Assembly: GCA_026122225.1 (NCBI GenBank)
Contig: JANEZZ010000468.1
Span: 893,001 to 957,000 of the forward strand
DNA from: Heloderma charlesbogerti
Taxonomy: Eukaryota > Chordata > Lepidosauria > Squamata > Helodermatidae
Direction of reading: 5' to 3'
DNA: 64,000 nt
The notes beneath the pieces were generated by a model, which saw only the letters and a program-made list of their open reading frames with translations, was not told the DNA's origin and did not search any database. The translations under genes and the position numbers were made by a program. Within the stretch, counting starts at the first letter, position 1. Each line of letters starts with the position of its first letter. Positions 55,971-64,000 of the stretch are shown piece after piece.

Positions 55971-56888
55971 ATTTGCTGCCCAGTTAATCAGGAGCATCTT
56001 TTTAATGGATCAAAAGTGTTAAAGTTGATTAATCCAACTGGTTTATCAACCAAATGTTGCAGCCCTTAAATATTTTCCCTTCTGGATAAATCAACAATGC
56101 TACAAATCTGCAATGACTCTACAAATCTGCAAAAGGTGCCTATACAACAGGAGAAAGGATGGAGTCCCTTAACAGCTTTGGCCAGTGGCTTGTTCGAGGA
56201 CTCTCTGGTGCATTTTGTTCTTGTCTCCACAAACCTATTGCTCCCAAAGCTTGTTGGGCTGGAGAGTCCCTTAAAATATATTTGCAGCAAAACAGAAAAG
56301 CTGTAGCTTCCCAGTGAAGCACTCTAGACAGTATCCCGCAGTAATGTTGGAACAAAAGAAGCATAGCACACAGATTTGCTCAGCATCACCTTTAGGACTT
56401 AAGGTTTAGGTGAACATTTACCAAGCTAGGAATATAACTATGTGGGGACCCAGTCAAATTCTTCTCATGGGGACCCAGTCACCTGTAGTACCATCCACCT
56501 GGGTTGTGGAATTACTACGATCAAGCAGCTCCAGTGGTATATTACAATTTGGTACAGTTCCCTGTATTCACCTTTTGTTGCCAGACTCTTGACGTGGATG
56601 AAAATAAGCTGGGTGATCCACTCCCTGTTGTTCCACAGCCTGCCTTGAACAAGCCACTAAGTGCCTGTCCCAATAATTATTTCATTATACAAGGCATATA
56701 CAGTTACTGTTTTAACTGCTGTTGTTGGAGTCTGCTAGTGCTAACTAGTGCTACATTCACCACCAGCCATCAAATCTGGGATCCCCCCCGCTCTCATTGT
56801 CTGAAAGGCTCCACTCCCCATTTGGGAAATGTGGCAGATACTCCTACCTTATCTCATAGGGACAGTTATGTAGTTAGGTTTGTGTTAG

Positions 56889-57006
56889 ATTGACTTTCCC
56901 CAACTTGGTGCCCTCCAGATCTTTTAGGCTTCAACTTTCCTTAGCCCCAGTTAGCATAGGCAATGGTCAGGAATGCTGAGAGTCGTAGTCCAAAACATCT
57001 TGAGGT
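56889..57006. repeat. Palindromic MITE, CCTTCCCCAACCTGG family (copy 6)
   Basis: GACTTTCCCCAACTTGGTGCC on the left. The right side has GAGAGTCGTAGTCCAAAACA and CATCTTGAGG but lacks the outermost arm. Confidence 0.75.
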
Positions 57007-57130
57007 CTGCATTAGATGCCACACTCATAACTATGGTGCACCATTCATCTTGGCAATGTCAAAACTTGTGGGCATCAGGAAAGTGCATTTTAACCATTCG
57101 CTGTCATCATGCCACACCATTGTGCCTTGG

Positions 57131-57325
57131 CAGCAGTAGAGGCTGGTGGTTCCAATGTCAGTGGGGCAGTGCATCCGCTCCAGGTTTTGATCCGAACCAA
57201 TCAGAATTCCAAAGGAGCTATCCAAGGTTCATTTACCTAGCTTGATAAATGTTCATCCTAACCCTTTAGAGTTCTGACTGAAACCCAGATTGGATTCATT
57301 ACCCCACTGACATTGGAGCTGCCAT
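57131..57325. repeat. Palindromic element P2 (copy 2)
   Basis: The outer arms CCAATGTCAGTGGGGCAGTG and CCCCACTGACATTGGAGC pair, as do inner CGCTCCAGGTTTTGATCCG and GACTGAAACCCAGATTGG. Homologous to 3410-3565. Confidence 0.7.
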
Positions 57326-58535
57326 CCTTCACTGCTTGGCAGCATCAAATATCCATTGTACAATGGCTGAAATCGACTGGGTATTTTATCTGAGGGGCAG
57401 CCTGAGAATATCTGAGGTGGTTGACCACCCATCCAGCCCCCTCTGGAAGCTTTCTTCCTTTCTAGGTGGTCTTCAAGGCTCCCTGTTCAGGCAGGTCATT
57501 TTCTCTTTTTACAGGCAGAATAAAAACCACATAAGTACAGAAAATTCCTCCTCTGTTTTCAATCGTCCAATGCAAACAACGTCAAACCCCAGCCCCTGGG
57601 GCAGTGGAGGAAACTCACCCTGCACTGCTGCCACATGGAGAAAGAGGAGGCTCAAGTCACACAGTCAAATTGGCCTTTGCCCTTCCCCTCACAGGAGATG
57701 AAGGGCAGCAGTTCAGCCTTCCTCAATTGCAGTTTATGCATTCCAGGGGCCACTTAAGGCAATGAGACCTTCAGAACATTGATGAGCAGCTGAACAGCAA
57801 AGTGAGCAAAGACAGTCTCTGAAAGATCAGCTAAATCCTTGCATCACTTATGGATTGTGGTCAGCTAAAGGGAGGGAGAAACATGAATCTTATGCCACCT
57901 TGGCCTTCAGTACGTTTAAAATCATCATAGTTGCATCAAAATCCAGAATTTTTGAGTGAGCCATGAGTTAAGACACAATCCTACGCATGTTTAGACAGAA
58001 AACAGTCCTACAACTCCCAGCATCCCCCAGCCATTCTGCCTAAATTGATCACAGTTGCACTCAGTCACTTTTTGCACCATTTACTCCCTTCCTAGAGTGG
58101 CCTCTTCCTGGACTCATTGACCAGGTACATTCCTTAATGCAGCTTCCCCATTTTTGCACCATGGGTAGATATTTGTGTGGGTGGGAGGAAGATCTAGGGA
58201 AAAGAGGACTCCACCCTATAGAGCTGTCTTTCATAAATGTCCGATAGCCAAAGCAGACTCCTACAATAGGAGAGACACTGCACTCTTACACTTGGAAGGT
58301 TTACTTCTCGAGCCGCCTTCCCTAACCAGGTGCCTGTTTCAAAGGTGGAGGGCTGCACCCCACAGACTCTGCCTTCCAAGCAGACTTACAAGTTTTATTT
58401 CAACAAAGGTTTTCTGCAGAGCTCTTGCAGGCTCTGGCCTCTCTCTCCTCAGGCCAGAAGCAGTGGGTGTTGCCCTTAACTACTTACTGCTTCCTCCCAG
58501 GAAGCACAATCCCCTCAGGCTGAATCCAGCAGTTC
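57326..58535. other. No gene; GCAATCC fragment at about 57970-58040
   Basis: The fragment reads ACACAATCCTACGCATGTTT. The region 58240-58535 (TTTATTTCAACAAAGGTTTTC, CTGCTTCCTCCCAGGAAGCA) might be an LTR-like or DNA-repeat remnant, but I see no ends. Confidence 0.35.
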
Positions 58536-58549
58536 TTGCATACTGTTAC

Positions 58550-61127
58550 TTTGTTGTTCAGTCGTTCAGTCGTGTCCGACTCTTCGTGACCCCATGGACC
58601 ATAGCACGCCAGGCCTTCCTGTCCTGCGTTCTCTCCCGGAGCGTGCTCAAGTTCATATTCATTGCATCCGTGATGCTATCTAGCCATCTCATCCTCTGCC
58701 GTCCCCTTCTCCTTTTGCCTTCAGTCTTTCCCAGCATCAGGGTCTTTTCCAGGGAGTTTTCTCTTCGCATTAGGTGGCCAAAATATTGGAGCTTCAGCTT
58801 CATTATCTGTCCTTCCAATGAGCACTCAGGGTTGATTTCCTTTAGGATGGACTGATTTGACCTCCTTGCAGTCCAGGGGACTCGTAAGAGTCTTCTCCAG
58901 CACCATAGTTCGAAAGCATCAATTCTTCGGCGCTCAGCCTTCCTTATAGTCCAGCTCTCACAGCCATACATTACTACTGGGAAAACCATAGCTTTGATTA
59001 GACGGACCTTTGTAGGCAAGGTGATGTCTCTGCTTCTTACTATGCTGTCTAGGTTGGCCATAGCTTTCCTCCCAAGGAGCAAGCGTCTTTTAATTTCATG
59101 GCTACAGTCACCGTCTGCGGTGATCTTGGAGCCCAAGAAAGTAAAATCTGTCACTGCTTCCATTTCTTCCCCTTCTATATGCCAGGAAGTGATAGGGCCA
59201 GATGCCATGATCTTAGTTTTTTTAATGTTGAGTTTCAAACCAGCTTTTGCACTCTCCTCTTTCACCCTCAACAAGAGGCTCTTGAGATCCTCTTCGCTTT
59301 CTGCCATTAGGGTGGTATCGTCTGCATATCGGAGGTTGTTGATAATTCTCCCGGCAATCTTAATTCCAACCTCTGATTCATCCAACCCGGCATTTCTCAT
59401 GATGTACTCTGCATATAAGTTAAATAAGCAGGGTGACAATATGCAGCCTTGTCGTACTCCTTTCCCAATTTTGAACCACTCGGTTGTTCCATGTGTGGTT
59501 CTTACTGTTGCTTCTTGACCCTCGTACAGGTTTCTCAGGAGACAGGTAAGGTGGTCTGGTACTCCCATCTCTTTAAGAATTTGCCACAGTTTGTTGTGAT
59601 CCACACAATCAAAGGCTTTAGCGTAGTCAATGAAGCAGAAATAGACGTTTTTCTGGAATTCTCTTGCTTTCTCCATGATGCAGCGAATGTTGGCGATTTG
59701 ATCTCTAGTTCCTCTGCCTCTTCGAAACCCAGCTTGTACTTCCGGTAGTTCTCGGTTCGCATACTGCTGAAGCCTAGCTTGTAGGATTTTGAGCATCACC
59801 TTGCTGGCATGTGAAATGAGCGCAATGGTGCGGTAGTTTGAACACTCTTTGGCGTTGCCCTTCTTTGGAATTGGAATGTAAACTGACCTTTTCCAGTCTT
59901 GTGGCCACTGTTGAGTGTTCCAGATTTGTTGGCATATTGAATGCAGCACTTTAACAGCATCATCTTCTAGGATTTTAAATAGCTCGGCTGGAATACTGTC
60001 ATCTCCGCTAGCTTTGTTGTTACTAATGCTTCCTAAGGCCCACTTGACTTCACTCTCTAGGATGTCCGGCTCAAGTTCAGTGACCGCACTATCATGGCTA
60101 TCAGGGACATTCAGATCTTTCCTGTATAGTTCTTCTGTGTATTCTTGCCACCTCTTCTTAATCTCATCTGCTTCTGTTAGGTCCCTGCCTTCTTTGTCCT
60201 TTATCATGCCCGTCTTGGCACAAAACGTTCCCTTGAGATCTCCAATTTTCTTGAAGAGATCTCTAGTCTTTCCCATTCTGTTGTTTTCCTCGATTTCTTT
60301 GAATTGTTCATTTAAGAAGGCCTTCTTGTCTCTCCTTGCTATTCTCTGGAACTCTGCATTCAGTTGGGTATATCTTCCCCTTTCTCCCTTGCTTTTCGCT
60401 TCCCTTCTTTCGTGAGCTACTTGTAAAGCCTCATCTGACAGCCACTTGGCTTTCTTACATTTCTTTTTCTTTGGGATGGATTTCGTTGCTGCCTCCTGAA
60501 CAATGTTACGGACCTCCGTCCATAGTTCCTCAGGCACTCTGTCTATCAGGTCTAATCCCTGAAATCTATTCCTCACCTCCACTGTATATTCATCAGGGAT
60601 ATGATTTAGGTCATACCTGAACGGTTTAGTGGTTTTCCCGACGTTCTTCAATTTAAGCCGAAATTTTGCAAGAAGCAGCTCATGATCTGAGCCACAGTCA
60701 GCTCCAGGTCTTGTTTTGACTGACTGTATGGAGCTTCTCCATCTTTGGCTGCAAAGGACATAATCAATCTGATTTCGATATTGACCATCTGGTGACGTCC
60801 ATGTGTAGAGTCGCCTCTTGTGCTGTTGGAAAAGAGTGTTTGCTATGATCAGCATGTTCTCTTGGCAAAACTCGATTAGCTTTTGTCCTGCTTCATTTTG
60901 TACACCAAGGCCATGCCTGCCTGTTATCCCGGTGATTTCTTGACTTCCTACTTTAGCATTCCAATCCCCTATGATAAAGAGGACATCTTTTTTTGGTGTT
61001 AGTTCTAGAAGGTGTTGTAGGTCTTCATAGAACCGATCAACCTCAGCTTCTTCGGCCTCAGTGGTTGGGGCATAGACTTGAATTACTGTGATGTTGAATG
61101 GTTTGCCTTGGATTCGTACTGAGATCA
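58550..61127 (-). mobile_element. BovB (RTE-clade) LINE, 5' truncated, open ORF
   Basis: 2578 bp inserted with a perfect 14-bp target duplication TTGCATACTGTTAC (58536-58549 and 61128-61141). The 3' end (left side) has the short A/C-rich BovB tail (GAACAACAAA as read on the minus strand). The 5' end is truncated inside the endonuclease domain. BovB is well known for patchy distribution and repeated horizontal transfer between squamates and ruminants. Very high similarity to 27321-28743 over the shared part suggests both come from the same recently active subfamily. Confidence 0.95.
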
Positions 61128-61128
61128 T
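58558..61128 (-). CDS. BovB polyprotein: partial endonuclease plus reverse transcriptase
   Basis: 856 codons without interruption. Endonuclease part: VIQVYAPT at 15-22, GDWNAKVG at 54-61, YRNQIDYVL at 117-125 and the catalytic SDHELL at 147-152. The first conserved motifs of the APE-like domain are missing because of the 5' truncation. Linker about 160-360 with Lys/Arg-rich segments. RT: NNKASGDDSIPAELF at 370-384, CSNYRTIALISHASKV at 429-444, QAGFRRGRGTRDQI at 465-478, DYAKAFDCVDH at 501-511 (motif A), GVRQGCILSP at 557-566 and YADD at 601-604 (motif C, intact). The C-terminal domain has FELWCWRRLLRVPW and KLQYFGHLMRR. The ATG spans the insertion junction: its first base (plus-strand T at 61128) belongs to the target duplication, so this Met is an accident of insertion. 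RT looks catalytically complete, but the element cannot be autonomous. Confidence 0.93.
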   Translation of the reverse strand: MISVRIQGKPFNITVIQVYAPTTEAEEAEVDRFYEDLQHLLELTPKKDVLFIIGDWNAKVGSQEITGITGRHGLGVQNEAGQKLIEFCQENMLIIANTLFQQHKRRLYTWTSPDGQYRNQIDYVLCSQRWRSSIQSVKTRPGADCGSDHELLLAKFRLKLKNVGKTTKPFRYDLNHIPDEYTVEVRNRFQGLDLIDRVPEELWTEVRNIVQEAATKSIPKKKKCKKAKWLSDEALQVAHERREAKSKGERGRYTQLNAEFQRIARRDKKAFLNEQFKEIEENNRMGKTRDLFKKIGDLKGTFCAKTGMIKDKEGRDLTEADEIKKRWQEYTEELYRKDLNVPDSHDSAVTELEPDILESEVKWALGSISNNKASGDDSIPAELFKILEDDAVKVLHSICQQIWNTQQWPQDWKRSVYIPIPKKGNAKECSNYRTIALISHASKVMLKILQARLQQYANRELPEVQAGFRRGRGTRDQIANIRCIMEKAREFQKNVYFCFIDYAKAFDCVDHNKLWQILKEMGVPDHLTCLLRNLYEGQEATVRTTHGTTEWFKIGKGVRQGCILSPCLFNLYAEYIMRNAGLDESEVGIKIAGRIINNLRYADDTTLMAESEEDLKSLLLRVKEESAKAGLKLNIKKTKIMASGPITSWHIEGEEMEAVTDFTFLGSKITADGDCSHEIKRRLLLGRKAMANLDSIVRSRDITLPTKVRLIKAMVFPVVMYGCESWTIRKAERRRIDAFELWCWRRLLRVPWTARRSNQSILKEINPECSLEGQIMKLKLQYFGHLMRRENSLEKTLMLGKTEGKRRRGRQRMRWLDSITDAMNMNLSTLRERTQDRKAWRAMVHGVTKSRTRLND

Positions 61129-61141
61129 TGCATACTGTTAC

Positions 61142-61204
61142 AGTGCCCTCCAAATGTGTTGGATTACCGTTCCCAGAATCTCCCAGACAGCTATGCATTG
61201 TGGG
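61142..61204. repeat. Partial palindromic MITE-like segment
   Basis: GTGCCCTCCAAATGTGTTGG and CCGTTCCCAGAATC resemble the left arm of the CCTTCCCCAACCTGG family. The arm start is replaced by the BovB junction. Confidence 0.45.
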
Positions 61205-61500
61205 AAATTTAAAATGGGGCATTTTGGGAAATTTAAAATGACATCTCCCAGCAGGGCCCAGGGCACGCCAAAATACCAAAATGACCAGCATGTTTTCGCT
61301 TAAAGCCCTTACTGCCAGTACCTGAGCCTTAGAAGAGGCATTTCAAGCTTTTAGAATGGAGGGGAAAACTCTGCAAAAGCCAGGAAACCAACAAACTATT
61401 TCTGGTTGGGGGAAAGGGTGTGGGCTGGGGAAGGGGTGTGGCATTCTAGGGAACCCCAGAGGGCTGGATTTGGCCTTCAGGCCTGAGGCTCTGCCCCCTT
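61205..61500. mobile_element. Charlie-type MITE, paralogue with empty sites
   Basis: Shares CGCTTAAAGC, TTACTGCCAGTA, AGAAGAGGCATTTCAA, CTTTTAGAATGG and CCAGGAAAC with the two flanks of copy C and of the 48007-48731 insert, without those insertions. Its own outer TIRs are degraded. Confidence 0.75.
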
Positions 61501-61952
61501 GCTCTATAAGCCATTCATGGAGACAGCCGTTTCTCCTTGCTGCAAACCCGAGCAGCGAGTGCTGTTTCCGTATCTGTTTAATTACTGATTTAATCTATCT
61601 ACTTTGGAGGGACTGGGAGAAGAACAAATCAGACTATAACACTGGTTTTATATCTTAATTGTTAATTTCCCATGAGGAAGGGCTTGCATGTTCAAAGTGT
61701 GCTGGGAATTCATTTGGCATTAAATAATGTTGTGCCCAATGATTTTTGCCTTCTGGTGTGGTTTTTCTTTTTTCTTTTTCTTTCATGGTTTTTACATTTC
61801 TCCAAACAGAAGGAAGGCAACTGCCTGGCAAAAAACAAAAACAAGCAACAGAGCAGAGGGCACTTTGCCCAGTGGCCCCCCCCCCCACGAAACTGGAGCC
61901 ATCCCTACAATTGCATAGAGGTTGGGGGCAGAGCCTGCTGCCACAGTGCTAC

Positions 61953-61953
<1 letters not shown>

Positions 61954-61990
<37 letters not shown>
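61954..61990. repeat. (AC)n microsatellite
   Basis: About 18 AC units without interruption. Confidence 0.97.
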
Positions 61991-61991
<1 letters not shown>

Positions 61992-62449
61992 ATGCATATT
62001 AGTTTTTCTCCACATAAGCATCTAAAAAGGGGCATCACAGCCCAGATAGACATCTCTGCCTCAATGGGCAGGTGTTTAATTAATCTGGCTTAATGGATGA
62101 ATAGGCCAGATGACTCATCATGTCTGATCTCTGTTATAAGGGTCTTCAGCAACAATACCCATCCAGGATGCTCGAATCAATGAGCTCCATGGCATCTGAA
62201 GCCTCCTCCTCCTCCATCCTTATGCTGAATGCACAGGCCTTTCTCTGTGTGGCCTACCACACAGTGCTCACTGGAGGATCGCTCAGCAGGCAAAGACTGC
62301 AGAGAATCGTGCAGAGAGCCTCATGGGTTCTCCAAAATGATTGATGCAATCAGATGTCAGGGAAGAGGGCACACTTCATGTTATCAGACAAACTGCTGGA
62401 GTGTCCTTTGAACCATGGCTGCTCACAAGTACCACTCTGCCTCCTTCTA
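61991..62449. other. No gene recognised
   Basis: A 74-codon frame at 62120-62344 is Ser/Met-rich and matches no family I know. Confidence 0.4.
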
Positions 62450-62576
62450 GAGCAGCCTTCCCCAACCTGGTGCCCTCCTGATGTGTTGGACTGTGCTGGC
62501 TGGGAACAATGGGAGTTGTAGTCCAACACATCAGGAGGGCACCAGGTAGGGGAAGGCTGCTCTAGATGTTTAGTTC
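62450..62576. repeat. Palindromic MITE, CCTTCCCCAACCTGG family (copy 7, near perfect)
   Basis: The left arm CTAGAGCAGCCTTCCCCAAC continues through CTGGTGCCCTCCTGATGTG. The right arm is its complement, CACATCAGGAGGGCACCAGG and then GGGGAAGGCTGCTCTAG. The two arms of about 50 nt are nearly identical, with only an asymmetric 20-bp centre. Youngest-looking copy of the family here. Confidence 0.92.
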
Positions 62577-63258
62577 AGCCCATTGAAACATCTGGATCTC
62601 TTTTCTTTGACAAGTATACTGGCTAGAAAATGAGGCACAGCTGTATGTGGGCACTAGCCCTGTTATGCAGCTGAACAAAGGTGGAGAAGGGATCTCAAAG
62701 AGGCTTGCCTGTTGTTGAACAAGTGTTCACACCAAGGCCCTGTTCCCCGCCCATGTGAGCAGCTCTGACTGTCCCCAGATACGCACTCACGTAAATAAAC
62801 ACCATGCGTGATGGGGGAAATTGTGAATGTGACCGACAAGCGCTGAACTTTTCCAGCTGCCTTGATAACCACCCTTGCTGCCAAGCCAGCCACACCCACG
62901 ATCAGCAGGAGGGTCACACATTTATGCCAGTGTAGAGCATGGTTTGGACCATCCTTACGTCCATGCACGGTTACCCCCAAACCCCACATACTTGCTCACC
63001 TCCCTCTCGGAATTCCAGTCCAAAATCTGCTAGCCAAGTGTTGTTGGTTCTCATGTGGGGGCTGCTGCTGGAATATGTTTTGCTTCAAAGCTCCTGAGAG
63101 CATCATTGTTATCAATCATTAACAACCACCTATGCTGCCAGAAGGCATTAACCCCTTGGCTGCACAGCTGCCTGAGAAGGCAAAGCCGACATGCATCATT
63201 TTAGCCATGCACGATATGCCTTCAAAATAAATCCAGGCTCCTGCAGTCATTAGTGTAG
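62577..63258. other. No gene recognised
   Basis: Open frames of 86-108 codons on both strands, none with a recognisable domain. Confidence 0.4.
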
Positions 63259-63366
63259 AACAGCCTTCCCCAACCTGGTGCCCTCAACATGTTTTGGACT
63301 TCATCCCCCATCAGCCCCAGCAACATGGCCTGGTCAGTGATGATGGGAGTTGTAGTCCAAACCATA
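63259..63366. repeat. Palindromic MITE, CCTTCCCCAACCTGG family (copy 8)
   Basis: Left arm AACAGCCTTCCCCAACCTGG, right inner word GATGGGAGTTGTAGTCCAAA. The right outer arm is lost. Confidence 0.8.
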
Positions 63367-63964
63367 CGGTAAAGATGCTGCATGCAAACCCTCCATTTTG
63401 TTTTGTTTCCAAATTAATGCTCACTTCAGAAAGGTGGCTATATGCTGGTGCTGCAAACGTGCTATATAAACCCAGATGGGAAAGCTATTCTCCAGATCAC
63501 ATACAAAGCTGACCTGGGTCCCCAAACACTCCATTTATTACTCACCCTTCCTTCAAGAAGCTCAAAGCAGCATTTTAGCCTTACAATAACCTTGCAAGGT
63601 AGGTAGAGTTGTGTTCGGGCTCTTAAAGAGGCAGGCCAGAAGGCTCTCAACCCAAGCTGGCCATGTCAGTGAACTGGAAGAAACAGTTTCACTTTTACAG
63701 CAGAAGCTGGTATGAGTGGTCAGCCAGCAAAATCTCCTCAGGGGGGCAGAACAGTCCTGGGTGTAGGTGGACCAGGAACTAGGGCCAGTTCTTGGTTAAT
63801 TTGCCCTTGTTTTCCCCCCTCTAAACCATGTTTTTGTGCCCTGGGTTTTTCCAGTGAATTGTAATAATAAATAGTTGCATTTTTGAAAGAAGTCTGGTGC
63901 ATGCTACTGTTCTCGCGCATACAACATTGGACTCTTTCTTCTACTTCACTCACATGGCCTGACC
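63367..63964. other. No gene; MIR-like patch near 63530-63610
   Basis: TAACCTTGCAAGGTAGGTAG resembles a conserved 3' block of MIR-type SINEs. Nothing else recognised. Confidence 0.4.
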
Positions 63965-64000
63965 AAAGAATGCACAAATTTGCCCGTTTTGGTTTTTCTC
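63965..64000. repeat. Start of interspersed repeat, cut by window end
   Basis: GCACAAATTTGCCCGTTTTG and GGTTTTTCTC match the start of the repeat at 32730. The rest lies beyond the window. Confidence 0.55.

Noticed and set aside
62120..62344. Ser/Met-rich 74-codon ORF
   Set aside because: No domain or conserved pattern; likely chance.

Overview
The window looks like non-coding DNA from a squamate reptile, most likely a lizard. It carries an almost uninterrupted BovB (RTE-clade) LINE, a near full-length CR1, an L2 LINE with a long open frame, tRNA-derived SINEs with the squamate-type body, many hAT-type non-autonomous DNA transposons and long CA/GATA microsatellites. This mixture fits squamates better than birds (no BovB) or mammals (no young CR1 or L2). 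I recognise no host protein-coding exon, tRNA gene or rRNA gene. The window reads as an intergenic or intronic transposon graveyard with some fairly young insertions.

Layout. 1-7.4 kb: old repeats, a palindromic MITE, an L2 3' end. 7.45-11.5 kb: a minus-strand CR1 with decayed ORF1 (SGNH esterase type) and ORF2 (endonuclease plus reverse transcriptase). 12.7-16.9 kb: an hAT-like MITE, CR1 and L2 tails, a GATA/GATG microsatellite, then a 5'-truncated L2 with a 707-codon ORF. 18.6-24.7 kb: MITEs and a diverged minus-strand L2 that is split by a hairpin-rich hAT element (copy A). 26.2-28.7 kb: hairpin-rich copy B, then an internally deleted BovB. 29.6-42.5 kb: L2 tails, SINEs, small hAT elements and a 541-bp solo LTR. 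42.7-48.9 kb: a 3.8-kb hAT with a BED zinc-finger remnant and a nested second 541-bp LTR, then a small hAT that hosts two nested elements (copy C and a 725-bp element). 50.8-57.3 kb: a further hAT MITE, a three-level nest (palindromic MITE containing a SINE containing hAT MITE copy D) and another split SINE. 58.55-61.13 kb: the BovB with an 856-codon ORF and a 14-bp target duplication. The last 3 kb hold palindromic MITEs and a CA repeat, and the window ends inside another interspersed repeat.

The best candidate for something undescribed is a group of non-autonomous elements with termini like TAGGGATG...CATCCCTA and 8-bp target duplications (copies A, B and C, with D, E and F sharing the terminal type). 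This signature matches the hAT superfamily, and the TIR resembles that of maize Ac. Copies A-C are packed with perfect 12-17-bp-arm hairpins whose arms differ between copies by paired, compensatory changes. Each also carries a consensus 5' splice donor near both ends, pointing outward. I have not compared any of this with a repeat database.
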